Source: Firmicutes bacterium AM31-12AC | Lineage (GTDB): Bacteria; Bacillota; Clostridia; Lachnospirales; Lachnospiraceae | Assembly (NCBI GenBank): GCA_003480425.1 | Contig: QUJA01000050.1 | Span: 1-16,144, forward strand | Direction: 5' to 3' | DNA: 16,144 bases | Shown here: positions 1 to 7,855 of the stretch, piece after piece | Layout: each line of letters begins with the position of its first letter | How positions within the stretch are numbered: the stretch's first letter is position 1 | Notes under the pieces: model-generated | Database searches by the model: none | Seen by the model: only the letters and a program-made list of their open reading frames with translations | What the model was told of the DNA's origin: nothing | Made by a program: the position numbers and the translations under genes

Positions 1-46
1 GCAAAGAGCCACTAAACCCCGTCCCTAAATGGTTCCCCGTCCCTGT
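1..46 (-). repeat. GGGACGG-family intergenic repeat, left-edge copy (two cores)
   Basis: Read on the minus strand, positions 27-1 are a GGGACGGGGTTTAGTGGCT-type unit ending in CTTTGC. It matches the copy at 16108-16133 apart from one missing T and one C/T change. A second core (CCCCGTCCCTG on the plus strand) follows at 35-45. The left side may continue beyond the window. What it does here is unknown; it lies upstream of the MFS gene promoter region and could be the 3' border of the preceding gene. Confidence 0.75.
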
Positions 47-60
47 TTAATTCAAACTAG

Positions 61-180
61 ACACATTTTGAAAAAGTGTGCTGTTGTTTCCTTGATAATT
101 TTTCTACAATATAATAAGCAAAGTCGTGATTGGAGAGACATTACCCAATTACGAAAATCAGATATCAGGAGAGGGAAGAG
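61..180 (+). promoter_or_regulatory. Leader/promoter region of the MFS-OYE unit
   Basis: A TATAAT hexamer at 110-115 is the best -10 candidate. No good -35 lies 16-18 bp upstream; TTGTTT at 84-89 is 20 bp away. An imperfect palindrome, CACATTTT (62-69) / AAAGTGTG (73-80) with a GAA centre and 7 of 8 pairs matching, lies just upstream and could be an operator. A good Shine-Dalgarno (AGGAGAGG, about 167-174) precedes ATG 181. The -10 plus weak -35 would suit an activator-dependent promoter, but that is inference. Confidence 0.35.
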
Positions 181-1338
181 ATGAGCAAATCGAAAAAAAT
201 AAAAATCATTATCACAATTGTCTGCATCTCATTCATACAGGGATTGCAGTTTTGCGTTTCCCCTGTATTGGGACAGATTCAGGAGCATTATCCGGATGCA
301 TCTGTCAGTATGGTGCAGATGCTGGTGACTGCACCTACGTTTTTATCTATCGTAGTTGCAATTATATCAGGTGGTCTTGTTGTTAAGATCAGTAAGAAAA
401 AAATGTTGATTTTTGCCGGTCTGATGGCGGGAATTACAGGATTCTTACCATTTTTGGCAGATAGCTTTATGCTGCTGTTTGTTTCAAGAATTTTATATGG
501 CCTGGCACTTGGACTTTGTATCGCGTTGAATACAGCCGTTGTAGCGGAATTTTTCGAGGGAGACGAACGAGTTTCTGTTATGGGAATCCAGGCAGCCAGC
601 GTGGGAGCAGGAATGGTTCTTGTATCTACATTAGGCGGCGCACTTGGTAAATACGGATTTCAGAATGCATACTATCTGAATGTGATAGGATTTATCGCAA
701 TGATTCTAATCGCCTTGTTCTTACCGGAAACCGGTACAGCCAAAGTGAGTAAAGATGAAAAAATCGAATTAAACGGAGAAGTATACAAGGTTGCATTTAT
801 AGGTGTAGTCGAAATGCTGTTCTTGATTACATTTACAACAAATATTGCAATGCATATCAGTGGAAGTCTTGCCGGAAGTACAACGGTTTCCGGTAATCTG
901 ACAGGAGTATTCTCCGGAGCACAGATTGTTATGGGATTGATTCTCGGAGCAATTACAAAAGTGACGAAAAAATATACATTGCCGGTTGCAATGTTATGTT
1001 TCTCAATCGGTGGAGTGTTACTTTTATTATTCCCATCAAAGTACGTGATGCTGATGATTGGAGCGGTGCTCTGTGGATTCTCACAGGGAATGTTTATTCC
1101 TACAGCGATGGTGGAAGTATCCAATGCAGTAAATCCGGCTTCTACAACAATGGCAGCGGCATGTATGACATGTGGAAACTGTTTTGGACAGTTGATTTCG
1201 CCGACACTATTGAACGGAGCATCCAGAATGATGTTTGGAGAGGTAACAACATCGCATGTATATTTAATTGCCACAGTTGGTATGACAATTGCGGCAGGTG
1301 TTGTGATTTTGTTACGTGCCAGAAAAAAGACAGCATAA
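181..1338 (+). CDS. MFS transporter
   Basis: A 385-aa integral membrane protein of the major facilitator superfamily, the usual length for a 12-helix carrier. Hydrophobic helices alternate with short loops from residue about 7 to the C-terminus, which ends in a positive tail (RARKKTA). A basic cytoplasmic loop between helices 2 and 3 (GGLVVKISKKK) is the usual position of the MFS signature. A hydrophilic central loop around residues 185-205 (ETGTAKVSKDEKIELNGE) separates the two six-helix halves. Start ATG 181 is chosen for the AGGAGAGG site 7-8 bp upstream; an in-frame TTG at 130 would add 17 polar residues and has no ribosome site. The oxidoreductase gene follows 82 bp downstream with no clear terminator between, so the two are probably co-transcribed. 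The carrier likely moves that enzyme's substrate or product. Substrate cannot be read from the sequence; drug, bile-acid (BaiG-like) or aromatic-acid transport are options. Confidence 0.9.
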   Translation: MSKSKKIKIIITIVCISFIQGLQFCVSPVLGQIQEHYPDASVSMVQMLVTAPTFLSIVVAIISGGLVVKISKKKMLIFAGLMAGITGFLPFLADSFMLLFVSRILYGLALGLCIALNTAVVAEFFEGDERVSVMGIQAASVGAGMVLVSTLGGALGKYGFQNAYYLNVIGFIAMILIALFLPETGTAKVSKDEKIELNGEVYKVAFIGVVEMLFLITFTTNIAMHISGSLAGSTTVSGNLTGVFSGAQIVMGLILGAITKVTKKYTLPVAMLCFSIGGVLLLLFPSKYVMLMIGAVLCGFSQGMFIPTAMVEVSNAVNPASTTMAAACMTCGNCFGQLISPTLLNGASRMMFGEVTTSHVYLIATVGMTIAAGVVILLRARKKTA

Positions 1339-1420
1339 TATCATGTTGGGATAAAGATGATAGAACAGTTGTAAAATGCAGAAAACTTAAAATCAAAATA
1401 CAAACAAGGAGGAACAAACA

Positions 1421-3394
1421 ATGGGCGCTAAGAAATGGAAAGGAAAAGAAAAATATTCAAATTTATTTTCACCAATCCGAATGCGAAATGTACGTGCAAA
1501 GAACCGTATTATTGCAGCACCGACAAGTCCGAGTATGATTACAACAGAAGGACATTTTACACCGGAGATGATTGCATATCTGGAAGAAAAGGCTCTTGGG
1601 GGAGCAGGAATTGTTACATACGGAGAGGCAATTGTGCATTCTGCAACAGGAAAATCGCATAACAAACAGCTTCAGCTTGACTCTTTTGGTGTCAAACAGG
1701 GAATGGCACAGGCTGCAAGAGCAATCCATAATGCAGGAGCTTATGCCAACATTCAGCTTTCACATGGTGGTAAATACGGCGGACTTGCAAGTGTTGGTGG
1801 AGATCATTTGGATAAATGTAACACTGCTTATGGACCGAGTCACGAGGTTACACCGGTTGGGGAAGTGCAGGAAATGCCAAAAGAACTGATTTTGGAAATT
1901 GTGGAGTCTTACAAAAAGGGTGCAAAACTATGTAAAGACTGTGGATTTGATATGGTTCAGGTTCATGCAGCACATGGATGGCTGTTCTCTCAGTTCTTAT
2001 CACCTGTATTCAATCAGAGAACAGATGAATTCGGTGGTTCATTGGAGAATAGAGCGAGATTCCTGCTTATGGCACTTGATGCGGTAAGAGAAGGTGTCGG
2101 ACCGGAATTTCCAATCGAAATCCGTCTGTCTGGAGATGATCTGACAGCAAATGGTCTGGGAATGGACGAATGTATCAAAGTTGCAGAGATGGTAGATGAC
2201 AAGGTTGATCTGATTAATGTATCTTGTGGAAATCACGAAGATCCGGATATGTTCTGTCGTACACATCCTTCTGCATTTTATAAACGTGGTGTAAATGTTT
2301 ATCTTGCGACAGCAATCAAAGAACATGTAAAAACACCGGTTGCCTGTGTCGGTTCCTTAAATGATCCTGCACAGATGGAAGAAATCATTGCAACAGGTCA
2401 GGCAGATATGGTAGAAATCGGACGAGCACTTCTAGCCGACCCATATTTACCAAAGAAAGCATTGGAAGGAAGAGAAGAAGATATTACACCATGTCTGCGC
2501 TGTTATGAATGTTTTGGTGAGACAGGAAAGAGTGAGACTGTTAAATGTTCCGTGAACCCTACAATGGGACAGCAGTTGCCTGAAAAATATCCAAGAAAAG
2601 CACCTAAGCAGAAGAAACGTGTATTGATTGTTGGCGGAGGTCCGGCTGGAATGGAAGCAGCAATTACAGCAGCAGGTCGAGGACATGAAGTAACACTGGT
2701 AGAAAAAGCAGATAAACTCGGCGGAAACTTATATCCGGCATCTGCTCCATATTTCAAGAAAGATATCGCAGACTTCTGTCAGGTTATGATTAACCGTGTA
2801 GAGAAATCAGCAGTGAAAGTAATGCTTGGTACAGAGGCAACACCAGAGTTTATCAAAGAATTTGATCCAGATGCACTGATCGTTGCAATCGGTTCTTATG
2901 AGGCAAAACCGTCAATCAAAGGTTTAGACAGAGATAACGTTGTAATGGCAATCGAAGCAGAACTTCATCCGGAAAAACTTGGCAAGAAAGTCGTTATCAT
3001 GGGTGGCGGTCTGGTAGGAACAGAAGCTGCCGTATCTTTCCATCATGAAGGAAAAGAATGTGCAGTCATTGAAATGCGTTCCGAAGTTGCAGCAGATGCG
3101 AACTCATTCTATCGTGGAGGTCTTATGCCTGAGGTAAACAAATCAGCAGAATTATATACGAATACAACAGTAAAAGAAGTAACAGATGAAGGTGTTGTAT
3201 GTCAGAGAGATGGAGAAGAATTTGTTGTAAAGGCAGATACTGTAGTATGTGCTCTTGGATTCAAGTCAGCATATGACAAAGTCGATGAGCTTTGTGAATT
3301 GGTTGATGAGAATTATGTAATAGGAGATTGCAAGAGTGTTGGACTGATCTACAATGCAGTAAACCAGGGATATTATACAGCGATGAGTCTGTAG
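1421..3394 (+). CDS. FMN/4Fe-4S/FAD oxidoreductase, old yellow enzyme family (BaiCD/BaiH/dienoyl-CoA reductase type)
   Basis: A 657-aa cytoplasmic flavoenzyme of full family length. Residues about 10-350 form the FMN-binding TIM barrel of old yellow enzymes, with the hallmark run HAAHGWLFSQFLSP near 182-195 (H182, H185) followed by NQRTDEFGGSLENR. Cysteines C358, C361, C364 and C376 (CX2CX2CX11C) should hold a 4Fe-4S cluster, with spacing closer to trimethylamine dehydrogenase than to E. coli FadH. A first dinucleotide fold has GGGPAG at 405-410 and a second has GGGLVG at 528-533, so it can bind FAD and NAD(P)H. The family reduces or oxidises C=C bonds next to a carbonyl: dienoyl-CoA, 3-oxo-delta4 bile acids and steroids, cinnamates. 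The actual substrate is not determinable here. AAGGAGG at 1406-1412 fixes the start. Probably the second gene of a unit with the MFS carrier. Confidence 0.9.
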   Translation: MGAKKWKGKEKYSNLFSPIRMRNVRAKNRIIAAPTSPSMITTEGHFTPEMIAYLEEKALGGAGIVTYGEAIVHSATGKSHNKQLQLDSFGVKQGMAQAARAIHNAGAYANIQLSHGGKYGGLASVGGDHLDKCNTAYGPSHEVTPVGEVQEMPKELILEIVESYKKGAKLCKDCGFDMVQVHAAHGWLFSQFLSPVFNQRTDEFGGSLENRARFLLMALDAVREGVGPEFPIEIRLSGDDLTANGLGMDECIKVAEMVDDKVDLINVSCGNHEDPDMFCRTHPSAFYKRGVNVYLATAIKEHVKTPVACVGSLNDPAQMEEIIATGQADMVEIGRALLADPYLPKKALEGREEDITPCLRCYECFGETGKSETVKCSVNPTMGQQLPEKYPRKAPKQKKRVLIVGGGPAGMEAAITAAGRGHEVTLVEKADKLGGNLYPASAPYFKKDIADFCQVMINRVEKSAVKVMLGTEATPEFIKEFDPDALIVAIGSYEAKPSIKGLDRDNVVMAIEAELHPEKLGKKVVIMGGGLVGTEAAVSFHHEGKECAVIEMRSEVAADANSFYRGGLMPEVNKSAELYTNTTVKEVTDEGVVCQRDGEEFVVKADTVVCALGFKSAYDKVDELCELVDENYVIGDCKSVGLIYNAVNQGYYTAMSL

Positions 3395-3400
3395 AACCTT

Positions 3401-3543
3401 GGCCGTTGGGGGCCGTTGGGGACGGAGTTTGTGGTACAAACTCCGTCACTTTGGCTTACTATAAAGAGAATTTGATATAGACCACCAGGGAAAATAAACG
3501 AGCCACAAACTCCGTCCCCAGTGGTCAATCCCCAGTGGTCAAT
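3401..3543. repeat. Nested palindromic and tandem repeats at the convergent OYE / AraC-GH39 junction
   Basis: This gap is built almost entirely of the GGGACGG repeat family. It starts with a perfect tandem 10-mer GGCCGTTGGG (3401-3410, 3411-3420). Next is a perfect hairpin with 12-bp arms GACGGAGTTTGT / ACAAACTCCGTC (3421-3432 / 3436-3447) and a 3-nt loop. A 17-bp perfect inverted pair lies at 3418-3434 / 3503-3519. It ends with a tandem 14-mer CCCCAGTGGTCAAT (3516-3529, 3530-3543). No T-tract follows the hairpin on either strand, so it is a poor classical terminator. The last tandem unit supplies the stop codon of the minus-strand gene. Confidence 0.85.
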
Positions 3544-5902
3544 CAATCTGTATCAGCATAATCTCATGCTCCTGCAATACCTCTTGCAGAATCAGTGTAT
3601 TATTCTCCGCACAAAGCGTTTCATTCTTTCTGTGTGGGATACTCTTACGCTTCAGATAAGATATCTCATCTAAGGTCAATTCAAGATCGGTTCCGAGACG
3701 TTTCCATTCATCCAAAATACTGCCAAAGTTCGGGCCGAATAGTTGTTTCCGAATTCGATAATTCTTGTTTGAAACTCCTTGGAGACGAAGTGTGATTTCC
3801 AATGCATCGCGGTCATTGAAAATAGTTTGTTCATCATTCATTCCAATGGCGGCTTCATCTTTGGAATAGTATTCATAATTTAATGACTTATTATTGAAAA
3901 GAAGGATGGCAAAATGTCCGAGCTCATCTTTTGTAATAATATAATGGTCATTTTGTTCAATGAGATAATTGTGCAGCTGTTTAAAGAACAGCAGTGCATA
4001 ATACGGGGGTTTACAAAAACCATCAGAACTAAGCAGACCACATGCACCATTTAGAATACGGTTTGCATCCATGTCACCGGCAAAAATGTCGCTTGCATAC
4101 CAGTAACAGATATCCTCTGCTTCTCCGAGCGTATCAACCATCTGATTTATCATAATAGCCGCTTTTGAAGCCATATCGTTAAGTGAATTTCGATGGACAA
4201 AACTAAGATTCCATTCAATGACAACGATTGGGCGTTTTGGAAAACCACTCTCTGATAAAATGGAGTGCATTTCGGATAGATCGTTCGAAAAAAAGTGGTC
4301 GATATTTTGACGAATCGCGTTCATTTTTGTCGGTTCTTCTGCTTCACGATAGGGAAATGAATTCATCGTGATGAAATCAGGCATATGTCTGGCATTGGCC
4401 CAATTGCGATAAAATTGAATGACCGTATCTCTGTGAACAGAAGGACTGTATCCGACACCACCGATTGAGGCATTCGGGACTTTGGAGCGAACAGTTTCGA
4501 AAAAATCATCCCACAGGTTATTAAATTCTCCGGAAAGTCCAAGTAAGGAGTGTCTATATACAAAATACCAGATTACAAATTTCCAATTCGTTACTTCTTT
4601 TAAACCATATCGATTGACTACATGATCTAATATCTTTTCGATGACGTGATTGAATTCACGAGAATCCGAAAAGAAATATGCGGTAGACATTTCATGAATT
4701 TCATTTAATTTCTTTAAAATATTTAAAACTTGATTATCGATAACGATCATCGGACGGATTCCATTTTCTACAAGAAAATCCAAAACATGGTCGAGATTAA
4801 CAAAATTCAGTTGCGTTGTTTGATCTGAATCCAGAAGAGAAAATTCTGGAGAAAACAGACCGTTGATACAGCCATATTGAAAATCCAGAGTATGTTTTAA
4901 AAATTGAATTTGTCTTTGATAGGTTCCGGATAGAATACGGGAGGCAAATCCAAGATAAATCATGGAACCCCAAGGATTTTTAAATTCTTTTCCCTTGACA
5001 CAGTCGATATCAGCGGACTGAAGTCTGATTTTTTGCTCTTTTACTACGACCATTCTTGTTTTGGAGCGGTATTCATTTAGAATATCAGCAGATTTTTTTG
5101 AAATTTGCATCTCCAGATGAGTATTGCGTATGGCATGATTTTTACGATATTCACCAGGGGAGAGGTTGAAATTCTGTCTGAAAATTTTGTTAAATTGCGA
5201 GGCTGTTGAAAATCCATTATTTAGTGCGATATCTGAGATTGATAACTGACTTCCGGTTAAATCCGATACAGCATGGCGAAGGCGAATATTTGTTATATAC
5301 TGTACAAAGGTGATTCCGGTGTTTTTCTTAAAAAGCCGGGACAGTGATGTTGGGGCAATATGAATCTGTCTGGCAGCATCCGGAAGTGTAATATGTTCCG
5401 AAAAATGTTCTTCAATGTAAGAAAAAACATAATCAAGCCGTTCATCGGAAGTCTCGAGCAAAGGTTGCTTGTCGGATAACAGAAAAGAACAAATCAGGTG
5501 ATCGCAAATTTTATATAGAATACTTAGTTTCTTTGCACTCATTTCTTTCATATCAAGTGCGTATTCCCCAAGCAAGTCATAGATCAAATAGCGTAGTTGT
5601 TCATACTTTACGCTAGAATGATGCGAACTACAACATTGAAAATATGGAAGTTGTTTATGTGTTAATTTCCGAAATAGTTCTGCACGAACAGAAATTAGTA
5701 GCATAAAGCTTCCGGGAGAAGTTTGCAGCTTAAAGTGTCGATTCCAATTGATCATTAGAATATCTTTTTCGGATAAATGATTTGTTTCAGCAGTTAATGT
5801 TACAGTAGCGCTGCCGTGAATGATAAATAGAAGCAAATATTCATTTTGTATATCATCAATTGTAATCGAATTTTCATAAAATTTGATTTCGAAATCATTC
5901 AT
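3539..5902 (-). CDS. AraC-family regulator fused to a GH39-like (beta-xylosidase) domain
   Basis: A 787-aa protein with no signal peptide. Residues about 1-90 look like the cupin-type sensor of AraC regulators. Residues about 153-255 hold the double helix-turn-helix (ITLPDAARQIHIAPTSLSRLF, then ISDIALNNGFSTASQFNKIF and LSPGEYRK). Residues about 305-640 resemble a GH39 barrel, followed by a beta-rich C-terminal part to 787. The nucleophile region is kept (VVIEWN, E563). The acid/base motif, normally W-x-F-E-x-W-N-E-P, reads WKFVIWYFV at 440-448, so the catalytic Glu is replaced by F447. The domain is therefore probably a ligand sensor rather than an enzyme. ATG 5902 is chosen because AAGGAGG (5914-5920, minus strand) precedes it; a further-upstream start would put the ribosome site inside the gene. 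It is divergent from the GH43 gene, which it probably controls. The stop codon lies in a repeat. Confidence 0.88.
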   Translation of the reverse strand: MNDFEIKFYENSITIDDIQNEYLLLFIIHGSATVTLTAETNHLSEKDILMINWNRHFKLQTSPGSFMLLISVRAELFRKLTHKQLPYFQCCSSHHSSVKYEQLRYLIYDLLGEYALDMKEMSAKKLSILYKICDHLICSFLLSDKQPLLETSDERLDYVFSYIEEHFSEHITLPDAARQIHIAPTSLSRLFKKNTGITFVQYITNIRLRHAVSDLTGSQLSISDIALNNGFSTASQFNKIFRQNFNLSPGEYRKNHAIRNTHLEMQISKKSADILNEYRSKTRMVVVKEQKIRLQSADIDCVKGKEFKNPWGSMIYLGFASRILSGTYQRQIQFLKHTLDFQYGCINGLFSPEFSLLDSDQTTQLNFVNLDHVLDFLVENGIRPMIVIDNQVLNILKKLNEIHEMSTAYFFSDSREFNHVIEKILDHVVNRYGLKEVTNWKFVIWYFVYRHSLLGLSGEFNNLWDDFFETVRSKVPNASIGGVGYSPSVHRDTVIQFYRNWANARHMPDFITMNSFPYREAEEPTKMNAIRQNIDHFFSNDLSEMHSILSESGFPKRPIVVIEWNLSFVHRNSLNDMASKAAIMINQMVDTLGEAEDICYWYASDIFAGDMDANRILNGACGLLSSDGFCKPPYYALLFFKQLHNYLIEQNDHYIITKDELGHFAILLFNNKSLNYEYYSKDEAAIGMNDEQTIFNDRDALEITLRLQGVSNKNYRIRKQLFGPNFGSILDEWKRLGTDLELTLDEISYLKRKSIPHRKNETLCAENNTLILQEVLQEHEIMLIQID

Positions 5903-5946
5903 TATATAAAAAACCTCCTTTGAAAAGCTATAATATGACAAAATAT

Positions 5947-5982
5947 TTGTTATATTATAACAAGTAATGGATGCGTGGTCAA
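5947..5982 (-). promoter_or_regulatory. Promoter of the AraC-GH39 gene with overlapping 17-bp palindrome
   Basis: On the minus strand a TTGACC -35 (5982-5977), an exact 17-bp spacer and a TATAAT -10 (5959-5954) preceded by TG form a strong extended sigma-A promoter. Transcription should start near 5947, about 45 bp before ATG 5902. A perfect palindrome TTGTTATATTATAACAA (5947-5963) covers the -10 and start point. A related half-site, TAATATGACA, lies at 5931-5940. This position fits repression, possibly autoregulation, though AT-rich palindromes can arise by chance. Confidence 0.65.
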
Positions 5983-6053
5983 TTTTGGATAAAAGATGAC
6001 AAGAAAAAGATGAATGAAAAGGAGAAAAAAATAAAGAAATTTATTAAAATGAA

Positions 6054-6160
6054 ACCACTGGGGACGGAGTTTGTGGCTTTTTGAATGTCCCTAATGGTTG
6101 TAGAAAGATAAAAAAGACCAAAGGGGACGATGTTTGAGCCAAAAACTCCCTTCCCAATGG
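6054..6160 (+). repeat. GGGACGG-family repeats in the regulator / beta-xylosidase intergenic region
   Basis: A clean copy at 6054-6078 (CCACTGGGGACGGAG then TTTGTGGCT) is the exact 25-bp reverse complement of 3501-3525. It runs on into TTTTTG and GTCCCTAATGGTT (about 6087-6099), which resembles 22-34 in the left-edge copy. A second, degenerate copy at about 6118-6160 (GGGGACGATGTTTGAGCC, then AAAAACTCCCTTCCC) has the layout of the hairpin at 7856-7906 but only about 12 of 18 arm positions pair. The repeats occupy the space between the divergent promoter area and the GH43 start, so they lie in the GH43 leader or have displaced its promoter. I see no convincing sigma-A promoter for the GH43 gene in 5983-6180. 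Confidence 0.8.
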
Positions 6161-6180
6161 CAATGAAAGGGGATAAACTT

Positions 6181-7797
6181 ATGAGTTACAAATTAAATAA
6201 TCCAATTATTCCAGGATACTATCCGGATCCTTCTATCATTCGTGTGGAGGATGATTTCTATCTGGCTTGTTCCAGTTTTGAGATGTTTCCAGGAATTCCG
6301 ATTTTTCACAGCAAAGATCTTGCACACTGGGAGCAGATTGGAAATGCGCTGACGGGAGAAAATGGATCATATGGAAAAAATTGTGGAGTCGGAGGTTTGA
6401 TGGCGCCTACAATCCGTTATAATAATGGAACGTATTATATTATTAATGCTAATTTCGCTGACAAGGGAAATTATATTTGTACAGCAAAAGACCCGGCAGG
6501 TCCGTGGTCAGAACCACATTGGATGGATGACGTCCCGGGAATTGATGCATCTATTTTCTTTGACAATGATGGTAGTTGCTATGTTATGGGAACAGGAGAT
6601 GTCTGGGATAACGGAACCGGTGTGAAAGAAAGAGGAATCTGGCTTGCACCATATGATATTGAGAATTTCCGCGTGACAGGCGAGCCTTATACGATTTATA
6701 ACAGTGCTATGAGAGGCGGGGCATCTCCGGAAGCTCCACATCTGTATCATATCGGAGATTACTATTATTTGATCATTGCAGAAGGTGGTACAGAACATTA
6801 TCATGCGGTAATGGTGGCAAGATCAAAAGAACTCTTCAGCTTTTTTGAAGGAAATCCGGCAAACCCGGTTATGACACATAGACATATGGGATTCAAAAGC
6901 CCGATCATTAATGTCGGACATGCTGATCTCGTAGAGTTAAAAGATGGAAGCTGGTATGCTGTGATGCTGGGTTCTCGTTTAATCGATGAAAAATATAAAA
7001 ACCTGGGACGAGAAACATTTATCTGCCCGGTTATATGGGAGAGGGACTGGCCAGTATTCAGTCCGGAGACAGGAAAGATCGAATGGAGCTATGATGGTCC
7101 GGAATCTTTGGAAGAAACAGTTTATCCAGAAGAAAATAAGTTTGACGATTTTGATGAACAGAAATTGCCACTTTATATGACATTTTGGGGAACACCTGGT
7201 AAGGAGTGCTGGAAAATTGAAGATTCTTGCCTGAAATTAAAATGTATTCATCAGAGACTGGACGATGGTCTAGAACAGATGGGCATGGAAGGCACTTTAT
7301 CGGATGATAAATATGCTGCTTTTTTAGGACGACGTCAGTGCAAAATGGATATTACAATTACAACACGTATGACATTTGTTCCAGAAGGACAGGAGAGTGC
7401 GGGAATTGCGGTTGTACAGGCAATGAACCATCAACTCCATGTAGAACGTGCCTGTGAAAACGGAAAACAGGTTGTACGTGTAAAACTGATCACAGCAGAT
7501 TATCAACAGCCACCATATTTTCCGGGATTTACAAGCACGACAAATCGTGAAAATATTTGTACAGTGGAGTATGATAAAGATACAATTGTATTACAGATTG
7601 AAATGCATAATGAAGATTTCACGATTCGATATGGAGAGTCGGAAGAAAATCTGAAAGAATTGTGCAAGGCTGACGGATCTTTGATCAATCCAGAAAAGGT
7701 TGGGTGCATGTGCGGAACAGTGCTTGGAATGTATGCGACGGGAAATGAAGAGGATTCAGAAAATACGGCAGCGTTTGATTGGTTCCGTTGTGAATAG
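6181..7797 (+). CDS. GH43 family beta-xylosidase, intracellular
   Basis: A 538-aa glycoside hydrolase, the usual length for two-domain GH43 beta-xylosidases (Selenomonas SXA / Bacillus XynB type). These release xylose from the non-reducing end of xylo-oligosaccharides. The N-terminal five-bladed propeller spans about 5-320 with the three expected acidic residues: D16 in GYYPDPSII (base), D122 in PGIDASIFF (pKa modulator) and E184 in GGASPEAPHLY (acid). Residues about 330-538 form the C-terminal beta-sandwich of this subfamily. There is no signal peptide, so it acts on imported oligosaccharides. ATG 6181 follows AAAGGGG at 6166-6172; in-frame ATGs at 6130 (inside a repeat) and 6163 lack a ribosome site. 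Some relatives also cleave arabinofuranosides. Divergent from the AraC-GH39 regulator, so likely xyloside-inducible (inference). Confidence 0.92.
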   Translation: MSYKLNNPIIPGYYPDPSIIRVEDDFYLACSSFEMFPGIPIFHSKDLAHWEQIGNALTGENGSYGKNCGVGGLMAPTIRYNNGTYYIINANFADKGNYICTAKDPAGPWSEPHWMDDVPGIDASIFFDNDGSCYVMGTGDVWDNGTGVKERGIWLAPYDIENFRVTGEPYTIYNSAMRGGASPEAPHLYHIGDYYYLIIAEGGTEHYHAVMVARSKELFSFFEGNPANPVMTHRHMGFKSPIINVGHADLVELKDGSWYAVMLGSRLIDEKYKNLGRETFICPVIWERDWPVFSPETGKIEWSYDGPESLEETVYPEENKFDDFDEQKLPLYMTFWGTPGKECWKIEDSCLKLKCIHQRLDDGLEQMGMEGTLSDDKYAAFLGRRQCKMDITITTRMTFVPEGQESAGIAVVQAMNHQLHVERACENGKQVVRVKLITADYQQPPYFPGFTSTTNRENICTVEYDKDTIVLQIEMHNEDFTIRYGESEENLKELCKADGSLINPEKVGCMCGTVLGMYATGNEEDSENTAAFDWFRCE

Positions 7798-7840
7798 GGA
7801 CGAAGTTAAGGGCTTTTTAGTGACCCACATGACCCAAAAC
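7797..7840 (+). repeat. Degenerate GGGACGG-family repeat after the GH43 gene
   Basis: AGGGACGAAGTTAAGGGCTTTTTAG-like sequence directly abuts the GH43 stop codon and resembles the right-edge copy (AGGGACGGGGTTAGTGGCTTTTT). It appears to be a decayed member of the family, followed 16 bp later by an intact hairpin copy. Confidence 0.55.
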
Positions 7841-7855
7841 TATATGATAAAATTA

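Noticed and set aside
672..1274. 200-codon open frame on the minus strand inside the MFS gene
   Set aside because: Antisense shadow of a well-supported membrane protein; no ribosome site and no recognisable family.
1421..3394. Assigning baiCD, baiH or fadH to the oxidoreductase
   Set aside because: Motifs place it in the superfamily only; no other bai or fatty-acid oxidation genes are present.
3421..3447. Classical terminator for the oxidoreductase gene
   Set aside because: The stem is perfect but no T-tract follows on either strand. It is better described as a repeat-family hairpin, though it may slow polymerase.
3401..3543. CRISPR-like array at the repeat cluster
   Set aside because: The repeats are palindromic or short tandem copies without regular unique spacers, and no cas genes are nearby.
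6130..6180. Longer N-terminus for the GH43 enzyme starting in the repeat
   Set aside because: No ribosome site precedes 6130, the added residues derive from repeat DNA, and ATG 6181 has AAAGGGG and gives the normal family start.
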